Positions 25,699 to 34,018 of a DNA stretch of 64,000 nucleotides are shown piece by piece. Source of the stretch: UBA11591 sp040220895 (GTDB lineage Bacteria; Bacteroidota; Bacteroidia; Flavobacteriales_E; Vicingaceae); NCBI GenBank assembly GCA_040220895.1, contig JAVJVY010000008.1, forward strand, positions 1 to 64,000. Direction: 5' to 3'. Position 1 is the stretch's first letter; each line of letters opens with the position of its first letter. The notes beneath the pieces are model-generated. The model was not told where the DNA came from. It searched no databases and saw only the letters and a program-made list of their open reading frames with translations. The position numbers were made by a program, and so were the translations under genes.

Positions 25699-27669
25699 TT
25701 ATTTTAGGGATTTTGCCCATCTCAAATTATTTTTTGCCAGCTTAAAATGAGGATCCAATTTCACGGCCATTTTACCCGCCTCTATGGCGTCGTCGATGCG
25801 ATTTAATCTTATATAGGCAATGCACATATTATTGTATGCTTTGGCCGAGTTTGGGTCCATTTCAAGTGCCTTCTGACAGGCCTGGATACAGCTTTGGTAC
25901 TTCCCCTCATTATACATTTTTAAACTGAGGTTGATTAAATCATTTGACTGAAGTTGATTAGATGATTTTGGAATTTTTTTGACCACTGGTTTAATGCTGC
26001 CATTTTTTACTCCCACAAGAAAGGAAGTCAGACCTGAATGACCGGGCGATATTTCCAGCCCTTTTTCGAGAAATTTTACTGCTTCCTCTTGCCGCTGGCT
26101 GCGCCAAAGAAATCTGGCATAATAATAATAGGCTTCGGCATTTGACCGCTGATAGCGAATAGCATTGATAAAATAACCTTCGGCTTCTTCAGGAAATCCC
26201 ATGGCGTTTTTTAGCACGCCCATATTGATATGCAGATAGGAATAATAGGGCAAAAGTTCCATAGCCCTCTCAAAGAGGAGCAATGTTTCCTGGTAATTTC
26301 CTTTGCGCATGAGAGTCAGGCCATAATTCATCAATCCACGACCATTTTCAGGGCTCTTTTTGGCAACATCTTCCCAAAGTGTGTCGGAACTGCTCCAAAC
26401 AATGTTTCGCTGATGAGTGCCGTAGGCATGACCGAAAAGTAATAGGAATACAGCGCCTAACAGGGCCAACCTGACGGGCAATTTCTCTTGGATTTCACTC
26501 TTGTACTTTGTGACAAGAAGAGCAAAGGCCCATGATGTTGAGATAAATAAGCCGATAAACGGTAAGAATACCCTGTGATCATTGGAAATCTGACCCAGTG
26601 GGTGAAATGTGGAAGTTGGGATAAGTGTGATGAAAAACCAAAGAATACCAAAAGCAATAGGTTTCAGTGCTTTTTTCATTGAGGCATAATAAGCAACCAT
26701 CATCAAAGCAAGAATCACTGCAAAACCCAATAACTTCTTCGCACTCCATAAAGTTGTTATCACTTTTATGTCCGGATCAGCACTTAAATTGATGGGCAAT
26801 AAGAAGTTTCCAATATAATGAGCCATGACGTACCATTGAGTGGTGAAGTAATCCAATCTCGAAGTCTGCATTTCTCTCAAAAGACTTGCACTGGGGCCTT
26901 TGGTTAAAACAATCTGATTGATAATAAAGATTGACAAGGCAATAAGGAATGCCGGACCGGTTTTTCTCAAGCTATTGATAAGTGTCTTTTTATTTTTCAA
27001 ATTGAATATTTTATGCATACCCTCATTTTCTTCGAATAAATAGGCATAGGTGAATATTAGTGGAACCACAACCACTCCGACCTGTTTTGTGTAAATACCA
27101 ACGGCCATGGGTATTAAATATGTGACGCCGGTTTTCTTTCTGCTTACAAAGAGCAATAAACTGGCAACAATGCACAAAGTCGAAAAGGAATCAGATCGAG
27201 CGATGATGTAATTAATGGTTTCAGCATTCGCAGTATGCAATGCAAAAAAACTTGCCCCGAACAAAGCATAGTAGCTATTCCAGGAATCGTCCTTGCTCAG
27301 TTTGAATAGTTTTAGCAGCAGAAAATAAACGAGTAAAATCAACGCGAGGTAAGAAATAAAGATGGAGACATGAAAGTAGAATGGATCCATTCCGCCTAGG
27401 CTGTAATCTATGGCATTAAGCGTTGCAACGATTGGTCGGTATGAACGGTTTCCCAAATGAGTGCTCATCGTGGAATTGTCCGTGAAAAAGCGAGGTATAT
27501 TTGAAAGGTCCCTGATGTATGAATTACTTACAATGGTGTGGAAATCATCGAATTGAAATCCATTATTGAAGTGATTGGAATAGCTGGCAAAAAGGGTCAG
27601 TAAAAAGAGGGCTACAAATGCCGAGAATGTCAAATTTCTCTTTCTCAATAATTCTTGAACTTTACCCAT
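25699..27669 (-). CDS. GT-C membrane glycosyltransferase with C-terminal TPR repeats (TMTC-like)
   Basis: 656 residues. Ten or more membrane helices fill residues 1-420. The first outer loop has an acidic pair in FQFDDFHTIVSN, the hallmark of GT-C enzymes such as PMT and TMTC that use lipid-linked sugars, followed by RSYRPIVATLNAIDY. From about residue 430, five or six tetratricopeptide repeats follow (for example GRGLMNYGLTLMRKGNYQETLLLFERAMEL split at 20 residues, and AKAYNNMCIAYIRLNRIDDAIEAG). It is expected to transfer sugar on the periplasmic face to protein or glycan. It is the last gene of the six-gene minus-strand glycan operon and overlaps the flippase-like gene by 25 bases. Donor and acceptor unknown. 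Confidence 0.78.
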   Translation of the reverse strand: MGKVQELLRKRNLTFSAFVALFLLTLFASYSNHFNNGFQFDDFHTIVSNSYIRDLSNIPRFFTDNSTMSTHLGNRSYRPIVATLNAIDYSLGGMDPFYFHVSIFISYLALILLVYFLLLKLFKLSKDDSWNSYYALFGASFFALHTANAETINYIIARSDSFSTLCIVASLLLFVSRKKTGVTYLIPMAVGIYTKQVGVVVVPLIFTYAYLFEENEGMHKIFNLKNKKTLINSLRKTGPAFLIALSIFIINQIVLTKGPSASLLREMQTSRLDYFTTQWYVMAHYIGNFLLPINLSADPDIKVITTLWSAKKLLGFAVILALMMVAYYASMKKALKPIAFGILWFFITLIPTSTFHPLGQISNDHRVFLPFIGLFISTSWAFALLVTKYKSEIQEKLPVRLALLGAVFLLLFGHAYGTHQRNIVWSSSDTLWEDVAKKSPENGRGLMNYGLTLMRKGNYQETLLLFERAMELLPYYSYLHINMGVLKNAMGFPEEAEGYFINAIRYQRSNAEAYYYYARFLWRSQRQEEAVKFLEKGLEISPGHSGLTSFLVGVKNGSIKPVVKKIPKSSNQLQSNDLINLSLKMYNEGKYQSCIQACQKALEMDPNSAKAYNNMCIAYIRLNRIDDAIEAGKMAVKLDPHFKLAKNNLRWAKSLK

Positions 27670-28619
27670 AATTCCGTAAAAGAAAACGACTTGAATTCTT
27701 CAATGTTAGCGATAAAACTGTAAATACCGAAAGCGATACCCAAACTTAGAGCACACAGTCTTATGAAAAGAGCTACCAGAATTCCATTCATTGGATTTTC
27801 GCCAACAATTTGGAAAGCAGCCCCTGATAATAATTCCTGTACACCCAGATTACCGGGAATAAATCTTGCAATGACCGACAAGCGCAAAACAATTGCTAAA
27901 AGGATGACTGATGTCATCTTCAGGTTCATTCCGAAACTATTCACCGCCCAATACACCCAGAAAATATAGACACTGATAGATAAGAAAATGCTACCCACTA
28001 TGAATGCAGTGGACCGGACATCTTTTATATGTTCATTGAATTCGCTTAGGGTTTTATGCACGATTTTCATAATTGTATTAAAAAATCCCAGTTCTATAGA
28101 CAAAAGCTTTTTCAGCAATCCGGATGATAAAAAAGTAAAAACAGGAGATAAAAGCAACAGAAGTGATATGAGTGAAAAATAAGAAATGATTTGATTATTA
28201 GTGATTCCCAGATATAGTCCGAATCCTCCAGCAATCGAAGTACTCAAAATGAAAGTGAAAAGGCCGATTGAAAAGCCTTGCGAGAGCTTTACATTGTATT
28301 TGGTTTTTATGTAAAACATGGAAAAAAGCAAGCCACCCCGAACCGGGAAAATGTAGCTCCAAAGATTCATGGAGGCCGGAAGAATCAAACTATCTGAACG
28401 TTTCATAACTATTCCCGAGCTTCTTTTAACTAAAAATCGAATCTGCTCACCATTAATGAAGTAAAGAATTGCGGCGATTAGAATTGAAACCCCAATGTTT
28501 CCTACCGTCAATCGGTTCAGCAACAAAATGGCCTCTTTTTCACTGAGAATAATCCAAGCAACCCATCCTAATAGTGAAAGTGCAATGAAGTATGGAACGA
28601 TGTCCTTAAACCTTATCAA
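27645..28619 (-). CDS. Lysylphosphatidylglycerol synthase-type transmembrane protein (UPF0104/AglD-like)
   Basis: 324 residues with about eight membrane spans, matching the LPG_synthase_TM family. Conserved-looking segments are SMNLWSYIFPVRGGLLFSMFY near residues 85-105 and FIPGNLGVQELLSGAAF near 255-270 (the GxxExxxG-type motif). Members of this family without the MprF soluble domain sit in glycan clusters and are proposed to act as flippases or scaffolds for lipid-linked sugars. It lies 11 bases from the upstream methyltransferase and overlaps the GT-C/TPR gene, so the three are probably one message. The role is inferred from family and context. Confidence 0.8.
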   Translation of the reverse strand: MIRFKDIVPYFIALSLLGWVAWIILSEKEAILLLNRLTVGNIGVSILIAAILYFINGEQIRFLVKRSSGIVMKRSDSLILPASMNLWSYIFPVRGGLLFSMFYIKTKYNVKLSQGFSIGLFTFILSTSIAGGFGLYLGITNNQIISYFSLISLLLLLSPVFTFLSSGLLKKLLSIELGFFNTIMKIVHKTLSEFNEHIKDVRSTAFIVGSIFLSISVYIFWVYWAVNSFGMNLKMTSVILLAIVLRLSVIARFIPGNLGVQELLSGAAFQIVGENPMNGILVALFIRLCALSLGIAFGIYSFIANIEEFKSFSFTELWVKFKNY

Positions 28620-28630
28620 TGAAGTATTTA

Positions 28631-29386
28631 TTATTGCTTTTTTCTTAGAATATAAATGTATGTCGGAAATATTATTGGGAAATACCGACAGATAACAGTT
28701 ACAAGTTTTTGTTTCAAAGAACCGGGTTTAATCATGTCGGTTGAATGAAATCGTTCAGGTTCTGAGACAATGTTTAGGGAATAAAACGAAGCGTGAAAGT
28801 CCCTAATCAATTTTTTAATTCCAAAAATGGTTTGGAGTGATTCATAATAAAAGCTGCCTTTGCCTGATAGTTTTAAGTACAAGTGCGCCATAGGTTTGGG
28901 TAACCAACTTAGAAATGGTAGGCGATAATGAGGCTCGATGATCTTAAGCCTATTACCAGCGGCAAAATAACATATGCCGTTTTTCTTCATAACCCTTTTG
29001 ATTTCCGACATCATTACCTCTGGAGACGGCACGTGCTCATAGACATGGGAACAAATGACAATATCAAATGAATCATCTTTAAATTCCAGTTGCTCAGCAT
29101 TTCCCAAAACAAAATTCAAGTTACTGGGAAGAATTTTTCCCTTGGCTTCATCAATGGCTTTTTGGTCTATATCCAAGCCTGTATACTCCTTAAAAAAGGG
29201 TGCGAGAAAAAGCCCAATCTCACCTTTAAAACAACCTATTTCTAGAACAGAACACTGTTTGTGTTCAACACTTATGGCATCACTAATAACTGCCAGCGTC
29301 TTCTCTGCTTTTTTCCGCCTGTTAGACTGATATTCCTGATTACCTGCGTATAGACTGGAAAAATTAGTCTGGTATTCTTTGCTCAT
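28631..29386 (-). CDS. Class I SAM-dependent methyltransferase (glycan cluster)
   Basis: 251 residues. AdoMet-binding motif CSVLEIGCFKGEIGLFL near residues 45-60, acidic strand YTGLDIDQKAIDEA, and the Methyltransf_11 signature FDIVICSHVYEHVPSPEVMMSEIKRVMK in pieces. The C-terminal region has basic and aromatic stretches (PIIFPTYIYILRK) that could associate with the membrane. It probably methylates a sugar or a lipid-linked intermediate of the surrounding glycan pathway; the acceptor is not identifiable. Gaps of 12 and 11 bases to its neighbours place it inside the operon. Confidence 0.83.
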   Translation of the reverse strand: MSKEYQTNFSSLYAGNQEYQSNRRKKAEKTLAVISDAISVEHKQCSVLEIGCFKGEIGLFLAPFFKEYTGLDIDQKAIDEAKGKILPSNLNFVLGNAEQLEFKDDSFDIVICSHVYEHVPSPEVMMSEIKRVMKKNGICYFAAGNRLKIIEPHYRLPFLSWLPKPMAHLYLKLSGKGSFYYESLQTIFGIKKLIRDFHASFYSLNIVSEPERFHSTDMIKPGSLKQKLVTVICRYFPIIFPTYIYILRKKQ

Positions 29387-29398
29387 TTAATACACTGT

Positions 29399-30604
29399 TC
29401 AAAGCGAAGATAGTAATTGCGAATAGGCCTTGATAAATTCCTTGGAGTTGTTTTCCCAGGAGAATTTAGCGAGTGCGATTTTTCTTCCATTTTGTCCCAT
29501 GACCTTTCTTAATTCACTATCCTTATGTAGCTCAATTATTTTTTCAACTAATTTTTCTGAATTTTTTTCTTCAACCAGATAACCATTAATTCCATGCTCT
29601 ACAACATCAACGATTCCACCAACACGTGAAGCGATCACAGGTGTTTGACAAGCACCGGCCTCAATTAAAACCACGCCAAGACCTTCGGTGTCACCGCGAT
29701 CGTCTATAATCGATGGAAGGACGAACACATCTGCTTCTGAGTAATATTCAGGAATGTGTTCATCGGGAATGTAGTCCAGGAATTCGATGTGTGATTCAAT
29801 TCTTAGGTCTTTAATTAGTTCCAGATATGCCGATTTCAAATAACCCCGCCCACCAATGCGAAGTTTTACTCTCGCATGGCCTTCACGGACGGCAACCAGG
29901 TAAATAGCCCTGATTAAGAATTCAATACCTTTTCTGGGAATAAATTTCCCGATGGTCAATACAAAAAAGTCTTCTTCCGATAAGTTAAGCCTTTCTCTTA
30001 GATTTTCATTGGCAGTAGGCTGAAACCGATTGGTGTCAGCTCCTGGATGAATAACGTTAATTGCCCCTACTTCATAATGGCTTTCGATTTGATCTTTGGT
30101 GAAATTGCTGTTGCAAACGATCAGGTCTGTTTGCTTCAATGTAAAGCCCAAAAACATGTTTTTACCCAAAACGAACACCTCGGCCCCGTGCATCGATAGC
30201 ACAGTCTTTGCATTTAAAAAGAAAGCCGATATAACTCCGACAAATCCGGCAATTGACCAGTGTGAGTGGATAATCTTAAAGCCTCGTCCATTGGTAATTG
30301 CCGAATAAAAGAAACTCATTAGGAAAAAGGGCAATTGTACTTTGGCAAGAAAATTCCTTCGTAGATTGGTCGGTATTCCACTGCCGTATGCTAATTTTTG
30401 AAGTGAAGTTGGAAAGAAGTACTTAAATCGTATTATTTCGATGCCATCGATTATTTCTCTGGCAAGAGCACCTGGGTGATGAGGGGCGATAACTCTTACG
30501 CGATTCCCTGATTTGACAAGACCGCGACACTTTTCGAGTACGTGTATTCCGACGGCAATACCATCTTTGAGAGGGAAGGAAGTGGTTAGCACCAGAATAT
30601 TCAC
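29399..30604 (-). CDS. Glycosyltransferase family 4 (GT-B)
   Basis: 401 residues of GT-B fold. N-terminal acceptor domain starts MNILVLTTSFPLKDGIAVG. The linker carries VIHPGADTNRFQPT and the donor domain has LTIGKFIPRKGIEFLIRA and the nucleotide-sugar site ASVFVLPS-like DVFVLPSIIDDRGDTEGLGVV, with the EX7E-type acidic pair in EGLGVVLIEAGA. It is cytoplasmic and membrane-associated, extending a lipid-linked glycan. The sugar is unknown. Its neighbours are a sulfotransferase-like gene (four bases upstream) and a methyltransferase (12 bases downstream). Confidence 0.9.
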   Translation of the reverse strand: MNILVLTTSFPLKDGIAVGIHVLEKCRGLVKSGNRVRVIAPHHPGALAREIIDGIEIIRFKYFFPTSLQKLAYGSGIPTNLRRNFLAKVQLPFFLMSFFYSAITNGRGFKIIHSHWSIAGFVGVISAFFLNAKTVLSMHGAEVFVLGKNMFLGFTLKQTDLIVCNSNFTKDQIESHYEVGAINVIHPGADTNRFQPTANENLRERLNLSEEDFFVLTIGKFIPRKGIEFLIRAIYLVAVREGHARVKLRIGGRGYLKSAYLELIKDLRIESHIEFLDYIPDEHIPEYYSEADVFVLPSIIDDRGDTEGLGVVLIEAGACQTPVIASRVGGIVDVVEHGINGYLVEEKNSEKLVEKIIELHKDSELRKVMGQNGRKIALAKFSWENNSKEFIKAYSQLLSSL

Positions 30605-30608
30605 AGAC

Positions 30609-31247
30609 TCATGAGCTTTGGTTAGACTTAATTTTCAATTCTTCTTCGCTTAAACTAATTGTTATATTAAATACTTTTTGTATCAAAACAGACAAATGAT
30701 CTCCTTGAAAACATTCCCGCCGACTCAATTTGTGGTAGTTGGGTAACGAACCATATCGCTCTGAGAAGAAGGCGTTCTTTCGCTCAGAGATCATGGCGTA
30801 TTTATATTCGGCACCTCTGTTCAAGGCATTCTCGAGCAAGTAAAGACCGGGTTGCCAAAAAGGAATGAAATTGTGAGCGATCCAGCTTGATCTTTTCCTT
30901 CGTGTCAGACGGAACATTGAAGTGGCGAATCCTTCATTACTGCGATATAAGTGTAACAAATGAACATCCTTTTTTTTCACAAAAGAATCAGGAATGCAAG
31001 TAGAAGTGAGTGGATCTACAATTACCGATCCATTCAGACCATTTTTCAATTGATAATGGAATAAAAACTCTTTAATCCATTCAATTTGGGCACTGAGCAT
31101 CATGACATGTCCAAGAACATTACACAATCTGGACAACGGGCGTTGGTGACTGACGGCGACACCCTTTGTTTCGAGTTTTTGTTGTAGAATTTCACTGATC
31201 CTTTTTGTGCCACATCGGCCTGTCGATATTATAATGAGGGTTTTCAA
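30609..31247 (-). CDS. Sulfotransferase-like protein (PAPS-binding P-loop)
   Basis: 212 residues. The N-terminus IIISTGRCGTKRISEIL is a 5'-phosphosulfate-binding loop of the kind found in sulfotransferases, and LLHLYRSNEGFATSMFR near residues 98-114 fits the 3'-phosphate-binding Arg...Ser motif. It is shorter than most members and has little recognisable C-terminal sequence, so activity is plausible but not certain. The role inferred from context is sulfation of a surface glycan, in line with the deacetylase, glycosyltransferase and methyltransferase genes in the same unit. It overlaps the deacetylase gene by four bases. The alternative is a nucleotide-binding P-loop protein of another function. 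Confidence 0.65.
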   Translation of the reverse strand: MKTLIIISTGRCGTKRISEILQQKLETKGVAVSHQRPLSRLCNVLGHVMMLSAQIEWIKEFLFHYQLKNGLNGSVIVDPLTSTCIPDSFVKKKDVHLLHLYRSNEGFATSMFRLTRRKRSSWIAHNFIPFWQPGLYLLENALNRGAEYKYAMISERKNAFFSERYGSLPNYHKLSRRECFQGDHLSVLIQKVFNITISLSEEELKIKSNQSS

Positions 31248-32008
31248 CGAAATTTTTTGAGTTGGTTGAATGCGATATCTTTCATTAGTTGAAAAATGTA
31301 TTCGATGAAATTATCTGTCCATCGCTCTGGGTGAATCTGAAAGACCATTTTTTGAGGCATATTTTCTTGAAATAACTTCAATAAATCAGTGCCATTGTTG
31401 GGGTTAATTTGAATCTGACTGTCGACCTTATCTCGTTTGTTCGAACGTCCGCTGTTCCAAGTTCTACCGGTATCACCTATATATGCAATGTCTTTGTAAT
31501 CTATGTGTAAGTATACTTCACCTAAAATTCCAAATTGATCCAAAAGGTATTTCTTGGAACCTTCAAATTTCCATAGATCTCTGTTGTCATAAAGGCTTAA
31601 AGGTCTTCCATGCATCGAAATACTTTTAATTTCTGCAATTCCTTTGAATTTTGTCAACTCGACTTTAAAGAGTTCCAGAGCTTTTTTACGATCTCCTTTC
31701 GCATCACTCAGGCATTCATAATGAAAGCCAATTTCATGACCCAAGGCAGCGATCTCTCTAATGATATCAATTTTAAATACCGATGGTTTAGTTCTAAAAT
31801 AATAAGTGCTTTGAACACCAAGTTCGGCTTCCAATTGAGCCATTTCCAGTGCATTATTAGCTTTTCGATCAACGTCGTGCCTGATCAAGCAAAAGGTCGA
31901 ATAGTTTTTCTGATCGCTTAAATATTGATCAAATCGCAAAAGATGCGAATGTCGATCTAATAAGACAAGCAGGTATTTTCGATAAGCTTCAAGGGTAAAA
32001 TCTCTCAT
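31244..32008 (-). CDS. NodB-like polysaccharide deacetylase
   Basis: 254 residues. The NodB-fold motifs are visible: LIRHDVDRKANNAL (motif 1 with catalytic and metal Asp), LGHEIGFHYE (motif 2, H-x3-H), SMHGRP and a C-terminal QIHPERW (motif with the catalytic His). There is no signal peptide, so the substrate would be a cytoplasmic or lipid-linked sugar intermediate. It is the first gene of the six-gene minus-strand glycan operon; a 140-base gap to the divergent GT2 gene holds the promoters. Confidence 0.8.
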   Translation of the reverse strand: MRDFTLEAYRKYLLVLLDRHSHLLRFDQYLSDQKNYSTFCLIRHDVDRKANNALEMAQLEAELGVQSTYYFRTKPSVFKIDIIREIAALGHEIGFHYECLSDAKGDRKKALELFKVELTKFKGIAEIKSISMHGRPLSLYDNRDLWKFEGSKKYLLDQFGILGEVYLHIDYKDIAYIGDTGRTWNSGRSNKRDKVDSQIQINPNNGTDLLKLFQENMPQKMVFQIHPERWTDNFIEYIFQLMKDIAFNQLKKFR

Positions 32009-32042
32009 GACTTCTGCTACTCAATATCCGCAACAGGTCACT

Positions 32043-32069
32043 AAAATAGCTAAAAGAGAGCTATTTTTT
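32043..32069. repeat. Terminator-like inverted repeat in a divergent intergenic region
   Basis: AAAATAGCT-(7)-AGCTATTTT followed on the plus strand by two further T. It lies between two divergent start codons, where no gene ends, so it could be a leader hairpin or an operator and not a true terminator. Confidence 0.35.
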
Positions 32070-32124
32070 ATTACCGTCATAGATTCCATTTGATAAGTTT
32101 TCCTTACTAATAACGCGTAGGTTA

Positions 32125-32132
32125 TATATTTG
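32125..32132 (+). promoter_or_regulatory. Promoter -7 element for the GT2 gene (TATATTTG)
   Basis: A perfect TAnnTTTG match, 16 bases before the GTG at 32149. Confidence 0.5.
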
Positions 32133-32148
32133 ACAAATAAACCCTATT

Positions 32149-33096
32149 GTGAGTAAAGAAATAATTGCTGTTATTATTCCGGCGTATAATGAAGAAAGAT
32201 TGATTCAATCAACCATTTCTTCAGTGCCCCCTGAGGTTGAACACATTGTTGTGGTCGATGATTGCAGTAAAGACAGAACCCGTGAAATATTGGAAAAATT
32301 AGAAAAAGCCAACTCGCGCCTGATCGTAATTTTTCACGATAAGAATCAAGGGGTGGGCGGTTCCATTGCCAGCGGCTATAAATGGGCCAGGGACAACCAG
32401 GTAGACGTGGCAGTTGTCATGGCCGGAGACGGCCAAATGGACCCCAGGGATTTCCCCAATGTGGTCGACCCGGTATTATCCGGTAAAGCCGACTATTCCA
32501 AAGGAAACCGCCTATTTACGGGCGAGGCCTATCAGAAAATTCCCAAGGTGCGGTATTTTGGCAACAGTGTTCTTTCATTATTGACCAAGATCTCTTCGGG
32601 CTATTGGCATGTTGCCGACTCTCAAACCGGATATACGGCCATCGGTAAAGAGGCCTTACACGTTATCGACTGGGACCGAATGTACAAAAGGTACGGACAG
32701 CCAAATGACCTGCTGGTCAGGTTGAATGTCTATAATTTCAGGGTTTGCGACGTGGCTGTCACTCCGGTTTACAACATTGGTGAAAAGTCGGGTATTAAAA
32801 TCAGGAAGGTCATATTTACAATCCCCTGGCTCCTTTTTCGGTTATTCCTTTGGCGCCTTAAGGAAAAGTACATTATTCGGGACTTTCATCCATTGGTATT
32901 CTTTTACTTTTTGGGTTATTTTTTTTCACTGGTAACCCTTACCTTATCTATCCGCCTTGGTCTTGTATGGTACAAAACAGGACACATTCCCGCCATCAAT
33001 GCCCTTGCGGCCATGTTTTCTTTTATGAGTGCCAGTCTTTTTTCCCTTTTTGCCATGTGGTTTGACATGGAGTCCAATAAAGACCTAAGGGCCTGA
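32149..33096 (+). CDS. Glycosyltransferase family 2 (DPM/GtrB-like) with C-terminal membrane helices
   Basis: 315 residues, starting with GTG at 32149. GT-A fold: VIIPAYNEERLIQSTI, the nucleotide-binding HIVVVDDCSKDRT, and the DxD-like VVMAGDGQMDPRD. Two membrane helices close the protein (about 245-265 and 280-300). This layout is that of polyprenol-phosphate glycosyltransferases which make the lipid-linked sugar donor used by GT-C enzymes. The GT-C/TPR protein at the other end of this glycan island is a possible user of its product (inference). It has its own promoter and is transcribed away from the six-gene unit. Confidence 0.88.
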   Translation: MSKEIIAVIIPAYNEERLIQSTISSVPPEVEHIVVVDDCSKDRTREILEKLEKANSRLIVIFHDKNQGVGGSIASGYKWARDNQVDVAVVMAGDGQMDPRDFPNVVDPVLSGKADYSKGNRLFTGEAYQKIPKVRYFGNSVLSLLTKISSGYWHVADSQTGYTAIGKEALHVIDWDRMYKRYGQPNDLLVRLNVYNFRVCDVAVTPVYNIGEKSGIKIRKVIFTIPWLLFRLFLWRLKEKYIIRDFHPLVFFYFLGYFFSLVTLTLSIRLGLVWYKTGHIPAINALAAMFSFMSASLFSLFAMWFDMESNKDLRA

Positions 33097-33105
33097 TTAG
33101 TCAGG
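33092..33105 (+). repeat. Small inverted repeat on the GT2 stop codon
   Basis: CCTGA-TTAG-TCAGG spans the TGA stop at 33094-33096; five perfect pairs with a tetraloop and no T-run. Confidence 0.3.
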
Positions 33106-33171
33106 ATTCTGCGGAAATCAATTATAAGAAAGGAATCAATAATCCGCTTAAAAAACACCACTCCAATGCGT

Positions 33172-33179
33172 TATCTTTG
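33172..33179 (+). promoter_or_regulatory. Promoter -7 element for the tatC unit (TATCTTTG)
   Basis: A perfect TAnnTTTG element 17 bases before the tatC ATG, with TTA at 33148-33150 as a near-match to the TTG -33 box (21-base spacing). Confidence 0.6.
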
Positions 33180-33196
33180 CCCAAATTCCAACCCTT

Positions 33197-34000
33197 ATGA
33201 GTGAAGAAGCGGAAATGTCTTTTTTAGAACATTTGGAGGTGCTAAGATGGCATCTGGTCCGCTCTGTCATTGCCGTTGGCAGTGTTACCATCGCCGCATT
33301 CTTTGCTAAATCGCTCATTTTTGACGGCGTGGTCCTTCGCCTTAGTAAGAGTGACTTTGTGACCTACCGTTTTTTTTGCGACGCCTCTCACAAATTTGGC
33401 ATGGGAGACAAGCTCTGTTTTGGTGACCTTGCCTTCAGCCTAATCAACATCAATATGTCGGGACAATTCATGACGCATATCCTGGTATCTATCGTTTGTG
33501 GTATTGTGGTGTCGTTTCCTTACCTATTGTTTGAGGTATGGCGATTCGTTCAGCCCGCTTTGACCTCGAATGAAAGAACATCAGCAAGAGGTGTCGTATT
33601 TGCCGGCTCGATGTTGTTTTCAATCGGCATATTATTTGGTTATTTTGTCATAGCACCCCTCTCGGTTCAGTTTTTAGGTAACTATCGCGTAAGTGAGTTG
33701 ATACAGAACCAAATCAGCCTCAATTCGTACATAACAACGGTAGCCACTATAATTTTGGCTTGTGGTCTTATTTTTCAACTGCCGTTGATGGTTTATTTTT
33801 TAACCAAAATGGGAGTTTTGACACCTGAATTCATGAAGACCTATAGAAAGCATGCCGTTGTCGTCACCCTTATACTCTCCGCCATCATCACTCCGCCTGA
33901 TATTTCCAGCCAAATATTGGTGTCCATACCCATTTTATTCTTGTATGAGATCAGTATCTTCATTTCTAGAATGGTGGTCAAACGAATGGATGAGACCTAG
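33197..34000 (+). CDS. tatC: Twin-arginine translocase subunit TatC
   Basis: 267 residues. The integral-membrane receptor of the Tat pathway for folded proteins with RR signal peptides. The conserved N-terminal MSFLEHLEVLRWHLVRS, the first periplasmic loop, LLFEVWRFVQPALTSNER after helix 2, the long second loop and six predicted helices ending VSIPILFLYEISIFISRMV are all recognisable. An insertion of about 30 residues after helix 1 (YRFFCDASHKFGMGDKLCFG region) carries two Cys and is a Bacteroidota feature. tatA is not in the window. It is first in a unit with the DUF5686 gene (18 bases) and lptB. Confidence 0.95.
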   Translation: MSEEAEMSFLEHLEVLRWHLVRSVIAVGSVTIAAFFAKSLIFDGVVLRLSKSDFVTYRFFCDASHKFGMGDKLCFGDLAFSLININMSGQFMTHILVSIVCGIVVSFPYLLFEVWRFVQPALTSNERTSARGVVFAGSMLFSIGILFGYFVIAPLSVQFLGNYRVSELIQNQISLNSYITTVATIILACGLIFQLPLMVYFLTKMGVLTPEFMKTYRKHAVVVTLILSAIITPPDISSQILVSIPILFLYEISIFISRMVVKRMDET

Positions 34001-34018
34001 ACCAAAGCCCTTACAGCT

